A DNA stretch of 64,000 nt from Granulicella sp. 5B5 (GTDB taxonomy: Bacteria; Acidobacteriota; Terriglobia; Terriglobales; Acidobacteriaceae): contig NZ_CP046444.1 in NCBI RefSeq assembly GCF_014083945.1, positions 2,170,001 through 2,234,000 of the forward strand, in the 5' to 3' direction. Below are positions 52,953 to 62,676 of the stretch, piece by piece. The notes under the pieces are model-generated. The model was not told the DNA's origin. It made no database searches and worked only from the letters and a program-made list of their open reading frames with translations. Position 1 is the stretch's first letter; each line of letters opens with the position of its first letter. The position numbers and the translations under genes are program-made.

Positions 52953-53450
52953 CTATTTGTGGGTTGGGCGGTGGGGAGTGGGGACTCGCTGGGCTTCGAA
53001 GTAGACGCCGCAGGCGCTGCCGAGGATGCGGTTGGGGGCGACGAGGAGGACGGAGTCGCCGGGGACCTCGGTGCTGCCGCCGGTAATGTCGGCGTCTTCG
53101 TGCTGGAGATTGACCTCGGTGACAATCGGCTGCTTGATCTGCAGCTGGGCGAAGTCGGCAGGTTTGGGGTCGCCGTCGAACTCGGCTTTGAGGTCGTTCT
53201 CGTTGATCATGCGGGTGACTATGCCGGTGAGCGGGACGTCGCCGCCCTGCCAGTGCAGGGTCTTTGGGGAGTAGGTGAGGGTGGTGCCGACGAGGAACTG
53301 GGCGCGGGCAGAGTCCCAGCAGCCCATATTGGTGGTGGGGATGAGGCGCGCGATGCGCCAGGTGCCCTGAAGTTGCGCGGGCAGAGGGTCGGCGAGGCTC
53401 GTTGCGGAGCCGATGAGGAGCACGGTCACGAGTGAGACGGAGACCCGCAT
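52953..53450 (-). CDS. Small secreted protein, unknown
   Basis: 165 residues from ATG 53450 (the frame opens at 53507, but the ATG places a signal peptide at the very start: RVSVSLVTVLLIGSATSLA). Mature part about 145 residues: LQGTWRIARLIPTTNMGCWD resembles the first strand of lipocalin-like or small beta-barrel proteins, then LVGTTLTYSPKTLHWQGG and DSVLLVAPNRILGSACGVYF with two cysteines that may pair. No known function. The stop codon is fused to the end of family D copy 3. Confidence 0.6.
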   Translation of the reverse strand: MRVSVSLVTVLLIGSATSLADPLPAQLQGTWRIARLIPTTNMGCWDSARAQFLVGTTLTYSPKTLHWQGGDVPLTGIVTRMINENDLKAEFDGDPKPADFAQLQIKQPIVTEVNLQHEDADITGGSTEVPGDSVLLVAPNRILGSACGVYFEAQRVPTPHRPTHK

Positions 53451-53834
53451 CCCAGCAAGAGGCCGAGACGCTTTTCCTGGTTTGTATGCGGGACCGAGCG
53501 TGAACACATTCTTATCTTAGCTTTATCTCCGGTGAGGATCGGTACAGCCGCCAGTACGGGCCGATGCCTTTCCGGTTCAGGCACTTGCGGGTGTAGGGGT
53601 GAGGTTTTTGAGGTGCTCCGTTGAGCTGCCAATTGTCACCGTTCGCTGCTGCATATTACCGTTTGCTGTTTCTTTCACGACTTCGTCTCGCGAGTTGAAT
53701 AGCTTAGAGAAGGGAAATTACCGCCCGTGCGTCCGACCATTGAAGGCCTGCCGCAATGCCGGTAACCAGAGTTTGAATTGAAGGGACCGTTGCAACGGAG
53801 TTTGCGCAGCGGCCTTACCTCAGGAGACGGATTC
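53451..53834. other. Gene-free stretch between secreted protein and radical SAM genes
   Basis: About 380 bp holding the divergent promoters of both flanking genes. The ribosome site AGGAG (53821-53825) of the radical SAM gene is clear. I could not identify a convincing -35/-10 pair, repeat or RNA gene here. Confidence 0.4.
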
Positions 53835-55931
53835 ATGGGAAAAGCGACGAAGGTTTTCGAAAAAGGGATTGTGATGACTGCGAAGGCAGGTTGGGCAGTC
53901 TTCGACAAGCTGAATTCGATCAGCCCGAACAAGAGTTTCACGCCGAAGTGGTCCGATAAGCCGCTCCTGAAGAGCTACCAGAAGGAGAAGCCGCCCCTCG
54001 GCTGGCCGCGCACGACCGACTCGCTGTGTCCGAAGTGCGTTCCTGAGATCCGCCAGCAGATCGTGGACGGCAAGCTGCCCCACGAGATCCTGCTGAACGA
54101 GAAGGTCGGCGAGATCAAGGCGCAGATCATCGAACGCGATGGCCAGATCCTGATGATCAAGGACTGCCCGATCCACGGTCACTTTGAAGACGTGATGTCG
54201 ATCGACCCTGCGATGATGAAGCACCTCGAGGATGTATTCCCGGGCCGCGACATCCGCGCGCACAACGACAAGGGCCTGCACAACCACGGGACTTCAACCG
54301 TCACGCACGGCCGTGGTTCCGTTCTGACGATCGATCTGACGAACCGCTGCAACATGATGTGCGACCCGTGCTTCATGGATGCGAACCAGGTGGGATTTGT
54401 CCACGAGCTGACGTGGGACGAGATCAAGACCATGCTGGACAACGCGATCACCATCAAGCCGAAGCGCCAGATGTCGGTGCAGTTCTCGGGCGGTGAGCCG
54501 ACGCTGAGCCCGTACTTCCTGGATGCTGTGGCTTATGCGCGCAAGGTTGGTTACAACTCCGTGCAGGCTGCGACGAACGGCATCGAGTTCGCGAAGTCGA
54601 AGGAATTTGCAAAGGCTTCGGCTGAGGCGGGTCTGCGCTATGCGTACCTGCAGTTCGACGGCATCGGTAACGCCGCGAACTCGCACCGCAAGGTGGGCAA
54701 CGCGTTCGACGTGAAGCTGCAGGCGATCCACAACCTGCATGAGGCCGGTGTGGACATCGTTCCGGTGACCACGATCGTAAACGGCATCAACAACGAGCAG
54801 GTTGGCCGCATCATCCAGTTCGCGCTCGACAACCCGAAGAAGATCAACTTCCTTTCGTTCCAGCCGGTGAGCTTCACGGGCCGCGACGAGGCTGTTTCGG
54901 ATGAGCGTCGCGCGGCGCAGCGTTACACGCTGTCGCATCTCGCACACGACATCCGCAACCAGACGGGCCTTGGCGAGAGCACGCGCGACTGGTTCCCGAT
55001 CTCGTTCATGAGCACCTTCTCCGATTGGGCTGACCTGGTGCATGGACCGCAGCACGAGTGGGGCCAGCTGAGCTGCGGCTGCCATCCGAACTGCGGCATC
55101 GGCATGGCGCTGATGATCGACAAGGAAACCAAGGAAGCGGCGCCGGTGACGGCGTTCCTGAATGCGACGCAGCTGGCCAAGGACATTGCGAAGGTCAACG
55201 ATGCGGCACGCGGCAAGACGCTCACCGTGGTTGGTGCGGCGCTGGCGCTGATCCGCAACTACGAGCCGAAGAATGCACCTACGCATTTCAGCATCTTCTC
55301 GTTGCTGGAGAAGTTCGATAAGTGCTTTGGCGCGACGGGCCGCAACTATGGTAAGGTGACCGCGGACCGCACGATGGAAGATATCGAGAAGCGCCGCGGC
55401 GATCGCTGGAACTTCTTGTTCATCGCGGGCATGTGGTTCCAGGACTTGTTCAACTATGACTTCCGCCGGACCGAGCAGTGCATCATCCCGTACGCGACGC
55501 AGGAGGGCGAGATCAGCTTCTGCGCGTACAACACGGGTGTGGGCTGGCGCAACATCATCGAGAAGATGCACATGACGAGCTCGCTCACCAAGTGGTACGA
55601 GGAGCACGGCCGTCACGAGATCTTCGCCGGTGGTAAGAAGGTCGGCATCGAGAAGCAGGAGAAGTATGACCTGGTGCTGAACCAGGCACATGTGGACTCG
55701 GCTGCGAACGATACGTTCGACAAGAGCGGCATCGCGAAGAACGCGCGCGAAGAGAAGATTCGGGCGCGCGATGCGAAGCTGAAGGCGGAAGCCGAGAACG
55801 CCCGCATGGCCAAGCTGTATCGCAAGGAAATCCTGAAGGAACCGGAGCTTCCGGGCGGATTCGTGGCTCTGGGCGAGATCAAGGCTGCAACGGCGAAAGC
55901 AGAGGACAAGGACCTCGTCGCTGGCGACTAA
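53835..55931 (+). CDS. Radical SAM enzyme, candidate membrane-spanning lipid synthase (Tes/MSS-like)
   Basis: 698 residues from ATG 53835. An N-terminal metal-binding region has SLCPKCVPE (near residue 65) and IKDCPIHGHFEDVM (near 110). The radical SAM cluster is TNRCNMMCDPCFMDAN (C-x3-C-x2-C near 172-179), followed by FSGGEPTLSPYF. Further Cys clusters at LSCGCHPNCGIG (~413), EQCII and FCAYN (~548-560) suggest additional iron-sulfur centres. This layout matches archaeal tetraether synthase (Tes) and related bacterial radical SAM proteins that join lipid tails tail-to-tail, e.g. iso-diabolic acid in Acidobacteria. The C-terminus is a charged helix. The specific reaction is inferred. A terminator follows. 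Confidence 0.75.
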   Translation: MGKATKVFEKGIVMTAKAGWAVFDKLNSISPNKSFTPKWSDKPLLKSYQKEKPPLGWPRTTDSLCPKCVPEIRQQIVDGKLPHEILLNEKVGEIKAQIIERDGQILMIKDCPIHGHFEDVMSIDPAMMKHLEDVFPGRDIRAHNDKGLHNHGTSTVTHGRGSVLTIDLTNRCNMMCDPCFMDANQVGFVHELTWDEIKTMLDNAITIKPKRQMSVQFSGGEPTLSPYFLDAVAYARKVGYNSVQAATNGIEFAKSKEFAKASAEAGLRYAYLQFDGIGNAANSHRKVGNAFDVKLQAIHNLHEAGVDIVPVTTIVNGINNEQVGRIIQFALDNPKKINFLSFQPVSFTGRDEAVSDERRAAQRYTLSHLAHDIRNQTGLGESTRDWFPISFMSTFSDWADLVHGPQHEWGQLSCGCHPNCGIGMALMIDKETKEAAPVTAFLNATQLAKDIAKVNDAARGKTLTVVGAALALIRNYEPKNAPTHFSIFSLLEKFDKCFGATGRNYGKVTADRTMEDIEKRRGDRWNFLFIAGMWFQDLFNYDFRRTEQCIIPYATQEGEISFCAYNTGVGWRNIIEKMHMTSSLTKWYEEHGRHEIFAGGKKVGIEKQEKYDLVLNQAHVDSAANDTFDKSGIAKNAREEKIRARDAKLKAEAENARMAKLYRKEILKEPELPGGFVALGEIKAATAKAEDKDLVAGD

Positions 55932-55951
55932 GCGATAGACAACACACACAC

Positions 55952-55985
55952 AACGGCCACCAGCTATGGTGGCCGTTATGTTTTG
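55952..55985 (+). terminator. Intrinsic terminator after the radical SAM gene
   Basis: Perfect 11-bp stem AACGGCCACCA (55952-55962) / TGGTGGCCGTT (55967-55977), loop GCTA, then ATGTTTTG. Confidence 0.85.
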
Positions 55986-56067
55986 CAGAGAACATTGCGT
56001 TCTTTACAGTCGTGTAACGATGTAATGGTTCGGTGTATATCCGTTGAAACAGTTTTGAGATACCTTG

Positions 56068-57189
56068 ATGTCACGGCAGCGTTTCAACAGACCCCCGTAT
56101 TTTGATTTTGGAGACCATGTGACAGAGGCGTACATCAACCGCATTGCGACAGCAGTACCTGATTCGGACGTTCACGGGGCATTCGTCGCCTTTGCCGGGA
56201 ACATGATTGAAGATCCACGTCTGCAGAATGTGTTTTACCGGATGGCCCAGCGTTCAGGCATCCGGCGGCGGTTTTCGGTGTTGACACCGAACACTCCGCA
56301 CACGGAGTTTCATGTGGACCCGTACAAGTTTTATGTGCGCGGCAGCTTTCCAAGCACGGCGCAGCGGATGGAGATCTTTGAGCGTCTGGCACCGCGGCTG
56401 GCGCAAAAGACGCTGGACAAGCTGGCGCTGAGCGAGGAGGAGCGGCGCGGGATTACTCACGTGCTTGTAACGTGCTGCACGGGGCTGTATGCGCCGGGGC
56501 TGGACTTCGACATCCTCGATCACCTGGGGCTGGACACGACGGTGGAACGGACGATGATCGGGTTCATGGGGTGCTATGCGGCGATTAACGGCCTGAAGCA
56601 GGCGCGGCATATTGTGCGGTCGGAGCCAAACTCGAAGGTGCTGATGGTGAACCTGGAGCTGTGCACGCTACATCTGCAGGAGACGCAGGACCTGGAACAG
56701 GTGCTGAGCTTCCTGGTTTTCGCGGATGGGTGCTCGGCGAGCCTGATTACGGCTGAGCCGAAGGGCTTTGCGATGGACAGCTTCCGGGCGGTGCTGATCC
56801 CTGAGACGCGTGGGCTGATTACGTGGAAGATCAGGGGTTCGGGGTTCGATATGCTGCTCTCGGGGCAGGTGCCGGTTGAGATTGGCAAGGCGCTGACCGA
56901 AGGCGGTCAGCAGGTGCTGAATGAACGATGCAAGGAAGAGATCGCGCTGTGGGGTGTGCACCCGGGTGGGAAATCGGTACTGGATGCGGTGGAGCGCGGG
57001 CTGGAGTTGCCGGAGCACGCGCTGCAGTCGTCGCGCGAGGTGCTGGAGTGCTTTGGCAATATGAGCTCGGCGACGGTGATGTTTGTGATGGAGAAGTTAA
57101 TGCAGCGGGCAAAGCCGGGTGACAAGGGCTGTGCGATGTCGTTTGGACCAGGGCTGACGGCGGAGACGATGCTCTTTCATGCCGTCTAA
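56068..57189 (+). CDS. Type III polyketide synthase (chalcone synthase-like)
   Basis: 373 residues. Catalytic triad: Cys in GFMGCYAAI (about residue 169), His in WGVHPGGKSVLD, Asn in CFGNMSSATV. It condenses acyl-CoA and malonyl-CoA units to alkylpyrones or alkylresorcinols. The N-terminal 60 residues before ITHVLVTCCTGLYAPGLD are typical of bacterial enzymes. ATG 56068 used. The 3' end overlaps a methyltransferase gene by 11 bp, so the pair probably makes a methylated polyketide, perhaps a membrane phenolic lipid. Confidence 0.92.
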   Translation: MSRQRFNRPPYFDFGDHVTEAYINRIATAVPDSDVHGAFVAFAGNMIEDPRLQNVFYRMAQRSGIRRRFSVLTPNTPHTEFHVDPYKFYVRGSFPSTAQRMEIFERLAPRLAQKTLDKLALSEEERRGITHVLVTCCTGLYAPGLDFDILDHLGLDTTVERTMIGFMGCYAAINGLKQARHIVRSEPNSKVLMVNLELCTLHLQETQDLEQVLSFLVFADGCSASLITAEPKGFAMDSFRAVLIPETRGLITWKIRGSGFDMLLSGQVPVEIGKALTEGGQQVLNERCKEEIALWGVHPGGKSVLDAVERGLELPEHALQSSREVLECFGNMSSATVMFVMEKLMQRAKPGDKGCAMSFGPGLTAETMLFHAV

Positions 57190-57904
57190 GCCGATCGACT
57201 TTAGCCGGAGAGTTGCGCCAGTAGATCTGCCGGAGTGGCTGGACGACCCATGCACGTATGAGCAGCTACGGTCGTATCTGGGTGACCTGGAGCAAGTGAA
57301 TACGCTGTCGTTTGGGGCGCGGCCAACGGTGCAGTGGCTTGGGCAGTTGCTGGAGCGGCATGGCGGGCAGGCGCTTCGTATTGTGGATGTGGGTTGTGGC
57401 GGTGGTGACATGCTGCGGCGGATTGAACGCTGGGCAAAGCGGCGCGGACTGGCAGTGGAGTTGGTGGGGATTGACCTGAACCCGGAGGTGGTGCGGGCGG
57501 CGCGGGAGATGACGCCTTCGGGTTCACGAATTGAGTGGATCAGCGGCGATGTGTACTCGTACACGGAGGGCGCGGATGGAGTGATCAGCGCGCTGCTGAC
57601 ACACCATCTGGAAGAGATAGAGATCGTGCGGTTCCTGACATGGATGGAGGCAACGGCGCGGTGCGGTTGGTACATCAATGATCTGTGCCGGGAGGCGACG
57701 CCGTACAAGCTGTTCAGTATGGTGGCGATTCTCGCGCGGTGGCACAAGGCCGTGCGGCATGATGGGCCGGTGTCATTCCGGAGAAGCTTCCGGGAAGACG
57801 ATTGGCACCGGATGTTGGCGTCGGCTGGGGTTGCTGTTGAGCATGTGGAGGCACGGCGGTGGACGCCGGGGCGCCTTTGCGTGGGGAGAACCAAGAGTGC
57901 GTGA
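57179..57904 (+). CDS. SAM-dependent methyltransferase
   Basis: 241 residues from ATG 57179, overlapping the polyketide synthase gene by 11 bp. Class I fold: RIVDVGCGGGDMLRRIERW (motif I near residue 68), LVGIDLNPEV (motif II), ADGVISALLTHHLEE (post-motif), and CGWYINDLCREATPY. This group regularly accompanies type III polyketide synthases and probably methylates the product. No oxidoreductase third gene, often present in such clusters, is found here. Confidence 0.85.
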   Translation: MPSKPIDFSRRVAPVDLPEWLDDPCTYEQLRSYLGDLEQVNTLSFGARPTVQWLGQLLERHGGQALRIVDVGCGGGDMLRRIERWAKRRGLAVELVGIDLNPEVVRAAREMTPSGSRIEWISGDVYSYTEGADGVISALLTHHLEEIEIVRFLTWMEATARCGWYINDLCREATPYKLFSMVAILARWHKAVRHDGPVSFRRSFREDDWHRMLASAGVAVEHVEARRWTPGRLCVGRTKSA

Positions 57905-57977
57905 GCGCTAAGGTTGTCATCGTTGGGGGTGGAGTTTTGCGGTAGACTGACGCTCAAATCCTCAGGAGGGCCTGGCG

Positions 57978-58625
57978 ATGGCGAAGAAGGGTGCGGCGGG
58001 GGAGTACAGCGTAGCGGTGGATGCGTATATTGCCAAGGCAGCGCCGTTTGCGCAACCGGTGCTGGAACATCTGCGGCAGGTGATGCATGAGGGTGCGCCT
58101 GGTGTGGTGGAGACGACAAAGTGGTCGATGCCGTTCTTTGAGTACACGGGACCGAGCGGGAAGACGGTGATCCTGGCAAATATGGCAGCGTTCAAGGCGC
58201 ATTGCAGCTTTGGTCTTTGGGGAGCGGAACTGGCGAAGGAGATGCGCGCGGACGGTGTGGTGGCAGGCGGGTCGATGGGGTCGTTCGGAAAGATTACGAG
58301 CGTGAGGGACCTGCCGTCGAAGAAGCAGCTTGTGGGCTATGTGCGCGAGGCAGCGCGACGGATCGCGGAGGGCGAGCGGACAAAGGCTTGGAGCCGGCCG
58401 AAGGTGGTGAAGGCTGAAGTTCCGATGCCGGAGGCGCTGGCAGCCGCTCTGAAGAAGAACAAGGCGGCGGCGAAGGTGTTTGAGGGGATGAGCCCGAGCT
58501 GTCGCAAGGAATACAACGAGTGGATTGCGGATGCGAAACGCGAAGAGACGCGTGAGAAACGTGTGGCGCAGGCGACGGAGTGGATCGCGGAAGGGAAGAG
58601 CAGGAACTGGAAGTATGAGAAGTAG
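57978..58625 (+). CDS. DUF1801 / YdeI-OmpD-associated family protein
   Basis: 215 residues; CAGGAGG lies upstream of ATG 57978. The N-terminal DUF1801 domain shows YIAKAAPFAQPVLEHLRQV, WSMPFFEYTG and FKAHCSFGLWG. The C-terminal YdeI-like part has the M-P-E-A-L-A-A-A-L motif, FEGMSPSCRKEYNEWI and REKRVAQATEWIAEGKSRN. Widespread but uncharacterised cytoplasmic proteins. Separate from the preceding polyketide pair by 73 bp. Confidence 0.82.
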   Translation: MAKKGAAGEYSVAVDAYIAKAAPFAQPVLEHLRQVMHEGAPGVVETTKWSMPFFEYTGPSGKTVILANMAAFKAHCSFGLWGAELAKEMRADGVVAGGSMGSFGKITSVRDLPSKKQLVGYVREAARRIAEGERTKAWSRPKVVKAEVPMPEALAAALKKNKAAAKVFEGMSPSCRKEYNEWIADAKREETREKRVAQATEWIAEGKSRNWKYEK

Positions 58626-58717
58626 TTGTCGCGCTTCGAGATGTTTGCGTGAAGAGGGACATCCTGAGGGAGACATGAGTTTGAACGCAGATGCAGTCTC
58701 GTTAGACTGGCTGAGGC

Positions 58718-59788
58718 ATGTCGACTGCGGGCAAGGGAAGAAAAAAGGCAGGTACGGTGGGATTGTCCAGCGCGGCGCTTGAGGCGTTTCGCGAGAGGCT
58801 CGGGCAATGGTATCAGAAGAGTGCGCGTGTGCTGCCATGGCGTGGCGTGGAAGATGCTTACGCGACGTGGGTGAGTGAGGTGATGTTGCAGCAGACCCGC
58901 GTGGCGACGGTGATCGAACGGTATACGGAGTTCATGGAACGGTTCCCGACGGTGCAGGCGCTGGCGCTTGCGGAGGAGAGCGACGTGCTGGCGCTGTGGA
59001 GCGGACTGGGCTACTACAGACGAGCGCGGATGCTGCATCGCGGGGCAAGGTTTGTAGTGAGTGAACTTGGTGGCGTGATGCCGCGGACCGCGCTGGAGCT
59101 GCGCGTGTTGCCGGGAGTGGGGGAGTACACGTCGGCCGCGATTGCGAGCATAGCGTTTGGCGAGAGCGTGGCGGTGCTCGATGGGAATGTGGAGCGTGTG
59201 TTGCTACGGGTGCTGGGTGAGGCCGAAGAGAAGAGCAGCGCGGCGAAGGCGAGGCTGATGACGGTGGCGCAGGCGCTGGTGCCGGAAGCTACTCGCAGGG
59301 GCAACGCGCCAGGAGATCATAACCAGGCCATGATGGAGCTGGGTGCGACGGTGTGTGTTCCGCGGGGGCCGCTTTGTCTGCAGTGTCCGGTGATGGAGCT
59401 TTGCAGGACGCGGGGAGAGCATGCGACGAGAAAGCGAGATGCGCAGAAGCAGCGGCGCGTGGCGCATCTGCTGCAGACTCGAAAGAACGGAACGGAGGTG
59501 CTGCTGGAACGACGTGCGAGTGATGCGAGCCTGATGGCGGGGATGCTGGAGTTGCCTCCGCTGGTGCTGGAAAGCGTAAGCCGGTATGAGCCAGTGCTGC
59601 GTGTGAAGCACTCGATTACGAACACGAACTACGAGGTAGAGGTGTTCGAATCGGAGGCGCTGAAGAAGGAGATTCCGGCGGCGAAGAAGGCGCTGGAGTG
59701 GGTGGCTGTGAGTGCGCTAAACGAGGTGCCTTTGACAGGGCTCGCGCGCAAGGTGCTGGTGAAGCTTGGTGTGCTGGCGAAACGGTAG
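58718..59788 (+). CDS. mutY: Adenine DNA glycosylase MutY
   Basis: 356 residues. Catalytic Glu in [12 protein letters not shown], HhH motif [12 protein letters not shown], catalytic Asp in [13 protein letters not shown], iron-sulfur loop [17 protein letters not shown] (C-x6-C-x2-C-x5-C), and a C-terminal NUDIX-like 8-oxoG recognition domain with [20 protein letters not shown]. It removes A opposite 8-oxoguanine. The start could also be downstream of the basic N-terminus (GKGRKK). Confidence 0.95.
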   Translation: MSTAGKGRKKAGTVGLSSAALEAFRERLGQWYQKSARVLPWRGVEDAYATWVSEVMLQQTRVATVIERYTEFMERFPTVQALALAEESDVLALWSGLGYYRRARMLHRGARFVVSELGGVMPRTALELRVLPGVGEYTSAAIASIAFGESVAVLDGNVERVLLRVLGEAEEKSSAAKARLMTVAQALVPEATRRGNAPGDHNQAMMELGATVCVPRGPLCLQCPVMELCRTRGEHATRKRDAQKQRRVAHLLQTRKNGTEVLLERRASDASLMAGMLELPPLVLESVSRYEPVLRVKHSITNTNYEVEVFESEALKKEIPAAKKALEWVAVSALNEVPLTGLARKVLVKLGVLAKR

Positions 59789-59829
59789 TGCTTATACTGC
59801 GAATGATTCGTATTCTTGAGGTGACGACG

Positions 59830-61518
59830 ATGGGTCGAGGAGTTTGGCTGGGTATTGCGGTTGCAGTGATGGCGACGGGCGGCTGTGCGCTAGCTCAAGG
59901 TACGCCAATGATTCCGGCGAGTCCGATCTCGAAGGCTGAGGCGATGGTGAGCGCGGCGAATCTTCGTGAGCAGGACAAGTTCATCTCCGATGACTTGTTT
60001 GAGGGGCGGTATCCAGGGCTGCGCGGGGGAGAACTCGCGGCCAAGTATATTGCCAGCCAGTTTGCGATGGACGGGTTGCAACCTGCCGGCGACGATGGGA
60101 CGTTTCTGCAGCAGGTGAACTTCGTTGGCATGAAGGTGGTGCCGGAGAAGACGAAGTTCGAGCTAGTGCCTGCACAAGGCAACGCCGAACTACTGAGCTT
60201 TGGCGATGACTACACGGTGAGCAACGAGACGTTGACGCCGGAGACGATGTTGGATGCTCCGATTGTGTTTGTGGGGTATGGCGTGGATGCGCCGGAGTAC
60301 CAGTGGAACGACTATGCGGGCGTGGATGTGAAGGGCAAGGTGATCCTTTGCATTGTGGGCGACCCACCGAGCGATGACCCGAAGTTCTTTGCAGGGAGGG
60401 CGCTGACGTACTACGGGCGGTGGACGTACAAGTTTGAGGAGGCCGCGCGCATGGGCGCGGTGGGTGCGTTGATTATTCATCGCACGGATCTGGCCAGCTA
60501 CGGCTGGAACGTGGTGAAGAACTCGAATACAAGCGAGAAGACGTATCTACGTGATGATGCGAACCCGAGGCTGAAGGCGGCGAGCTGGATTCAGCTGGAG
60601 GTGGCTCGAAAGCTGTTTGCGGAGAGCGGGCTGGACCTCGACAAAGAGTTTGCGGCAGCGGGACAGCGGGGGTTCAAGGCTGTCGAGTTGCCAGTGAAGC
60701 TGAAGGCGACGATTGCCAGCACGGTGCGGCGGTTCCAGAGCCCGAATGTGGTGGCGATGCTGCCGGGTGCGAACGTTGCGGCACATGCTCCGGACCGGGC
60801 TGTTCTGTATACGGCCCACTATGACCATCTAGGCTTTGTGCCGGGGATGAAGGGCGACAACATCTACAACGGCGCTGCAGACAATGGCACCGGTGTGGCG
60901 ATGATCCTGGAGATGGCTCGCGTGTGGAGCGATGCGGTGCATGCCGGTGAGCTGAAGCTGCCGCACTCGGTGATCTTCTCGGCTGTGACGGCGGAGGAGC
61001 AGGGGCTGCTGGGCAGCGAGTACCTGGGGCAGCATCCACCGATCCCGGCGAAGGAGATTGCGCTGGACATCAACTACGACATGCTGCTGCCGATTGGCGT
61101 GCAGAAGGAGATCAACGTGAACGGGGCGCAGCGGACGACGTTCTATCCGGAGGTAGAAGCGACGGCCAAGCGGTTTGGGCTGACGATTGTGCCGGACCCA
61201 AGGCCGGAGGCTGGCAGCTACTATCGCAGCGACCACTTCTCGCTGTCGCGGGTAGGAATTCCGGCGTTCAGCGTGGATGCCGGGACGCTGTATGAAGGAC
61301 ATGATCGCGCGTGGGGTGAGGCGAAGGAAAAGTACTTCAACGAGAACAACTACCACAACTTTTCAGACAACTTCGATCTGACGTGGGACTTCAACGGCGA
61401 TGCGAAGCTGGTGCAGTTTGGGATGGACCTGGGCTGGCAGGTGATCCATCTGTCGCACGCGGTGGAGTGGAAGCATGGTGATGAGTTTGAAGCCGCGCGG
61501 CTGAAGAGCGAGCAGTAG
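59830..61518 (+). CDS. M28 family zinc peptidase, exported
   Basis: 562 residues. ATG 59830 has GAGG 8 bases before it; ATG 59803 is an alternative. A signal peptide (GVWLGIAVAVMATGG) ends in a lipobox-like TGGC or is cut after LAQ. A PA-type insert (AMGAVGALIIHRTD-like segment ARMGAVGALIIHRTD near 215) precedes the metallopeptidase core: TAHYDHLG, NGAADNGTGVAMILE, TAEEQGLLGSEYLG, NYDMLLP and YRSDHFSLSRVGIP supply the zinc ligands and catalytic Glu. It probably trims peptides in the periplasm. Confidence 0.88.
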   Translation: MGRGVWLGIAVAVMATGGCALAQGTPMIPASPISKAEAMVSAANLREQDKFISDDLFEGRYPGLRGGELAAKYIASQFAMDGLQPAGDDGTFLQQVNFVGMKVVPEKTKFELVPAQGNAELLSFGDDYTVSNETLTPETMLDAPIVFVGYGVDAPEYQWNDYAGVDVKGKVILCIVGDPPSDDPKFFAGRALTYYGRWTYKFEEAARMGAVGALIIHRTDLASYGWNVVKNSNTSEKTYLRDDANPRLKAASWIQLEVARKLFAESGLDLDKEFAAAGQRGFKAVELPVKLKATIASTVRRFQSPNVVAMLPGANVAAHAPDRAVLYTAHYDHLGFVPGMKGDNIYNGAADNGTGVAMILEMARVWSDAVHAGELKLPHSVIFSAVTAEEQGLLGSEYLGQHPPIPAKEIALDINYDMLLPIGVQKEINVNGAQRTTFYPEVEATAKRFGLTIVPDPRPEAGSYYRSDHFSLSRVGIPAFSVDAGTLYEGHDRAWGEAKEKYFNENNYHNFSDNFDLTWDFNGDAKLVQFGMDLGWQVIHLSHAVEWKHGDEFEAARLKSEQ

Positions 61519-61533
61519 TCGGTGGCCGGGGAG

Positions 61534-62676
61534 TTACTGCGGCGACGGTTCCACGAGGACCGTCGCCGCTTTGCTTTCGTTGTTGTTGCCGTCGACGGCG
61601 GTGACGCTGTAGCGGTAGGTAGTCGCGGGGTCGGCGGTGGGGTCGTGGAAGCTGGGTTCCGGTACGGGGGCTTGGTTAAGGCGGGTGCGGGCGGAACTGC
61701 CGTCGGCGGGTTCGCGGTAGATGTTGTAGCCGGTGAGCGGCGCCGCAAGCGTAGGTGTGGTGTCGGCGTCGGAGACAGGCTGCCAGATGAGGTCAATGGC
61801 GTAGTGCGGGGTTTCCGCAGAGCCAGACGTGGCTGGCGGCGTGAAGCCGGTGGCAGCAAGGCTGGTTGGCGTTGCGGGTGGGTAGATAGGGCGGAGGGTG
61901 AAGTCTATCGGTGTCGAAGGGATGCTGCGGAGCTCGACAGTGTGCGTACCGAAGGTGAGGATGAGGCGGCGTTCGGCAGTGTAACGGTAGGGAGCGTTAG
62001 CGGTTACGGTGGCGTCGAGTGTGCGATTGGCGGAGTTGGCGTTGAGCCAGAGGTCCGTGGTGTGTTTGGTTGTGGGTGCGAGGGCAGTGCGGTGGAGCAG
62101 CACATCGCCGGAGGCGGTAGAGGACCAATCGAGCAACGCGCCGGAGCGGGTGCCGGTGGCGCGGAGCGCTTCGACGGGGGCAGGTGCAGGGCCGGTGGCG
62201 GTGAAGGCCGTGTTGGAGGGGCCGGCAGATTTGCCCTGGGGGCTGAGGAACTCGACCTGGTAGCGAAGCGGATGGGGCTGCCCGGTAGTGAGACCGGTGG
62301 GCAGAGACTCGTGCCAGATGAACGCCTTCGGGTCGGTTGCCGTGAGCGGGATGTCTAGTGTGGCGACGGTGGTGCAGCTGCCGGTCGTCAGTCCGCGGCA
62401 GACCGTGCCGTGAAGCGTGGTGTGGTGGTGGCGCGGATTGTAGAGTGGCAGCTTGTCCGTTGAGCGATGAGGAACAGTGAAGCGGAGTTCGACTGTGTTG
62501 CCGGTGCGGCTGACGGTGAGATCAGAGACGGGTTGGGGCAGGTTGAGCGAGGGTGCTCGGGGTGGGCCGGGGCTGGCGCAACCTGCGGCGAAGAGTGAGC
62601 CGATGGCGAGGGCGGCGAGTCCCCGAAAGCGACGGTGCGAGGGGACAGAACGTGCTGGCCGACGGATAAAACCCAT
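61534..62676 (-). CDS. Lipoprotein with fibronectin type III-like domains
   Basis: 380 residues from ATG 62676. Signal and lipobox: RGLAALAIGSLFAAGC with Cys near residue 31. Two or three FN3-like beta domains: LPQPVSDLTVSRTGNTVELR near 50, PAPVEALRATGTRSGALLDW near 145, and a last one with IWQPVSD, GYNIYREPADG and TYRYSVTAVDGNNNES. It is likely anchored in the outer membrane as a binding or structural protein. Convergent with the M28 peptidase gene (15-bp gap). Confidence 0.8.
   Translation of the reverse strand: MGFIRRPARSVPSHRRFRGLAALAIGSLFAAGCASPGPPRAPSLNLPQPVSDLTVSRTGNTVELRFTVPHRSTDKLPLYNPRHHHTTLHGTVCRGLTTGSCTTVATLDIPLTATDPKAFIWHESLPTGLTTGQPHPLRYQVEFLSPQGKSAGPSNTAFTATGPAPAPVEALRATGTRSGALLDWSSTASGDVLLHRTALAPTTKHTTDLWLNANSANRTLDATVTANAPYRYTAERRLILTFGTHTVELRSIPSTPIDFTLRPIYPPATPTSLAATGFTPPATSGSAETPHYAIDLIWQPVSDADTTPTLAAPLTGYNIYREPADGSSARTRLNQAPVPEPSFHDPTADPATTYRYSVTAVDGNNNESKAATVLVEPSPQ

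Noticed and set aside
54294-55949. 551-codon minus-strand frame opposite the radical SAM gene
   Set aside because: A shadow of highly biased codons in the radical SAM gene; the plus strand has complete motifs.
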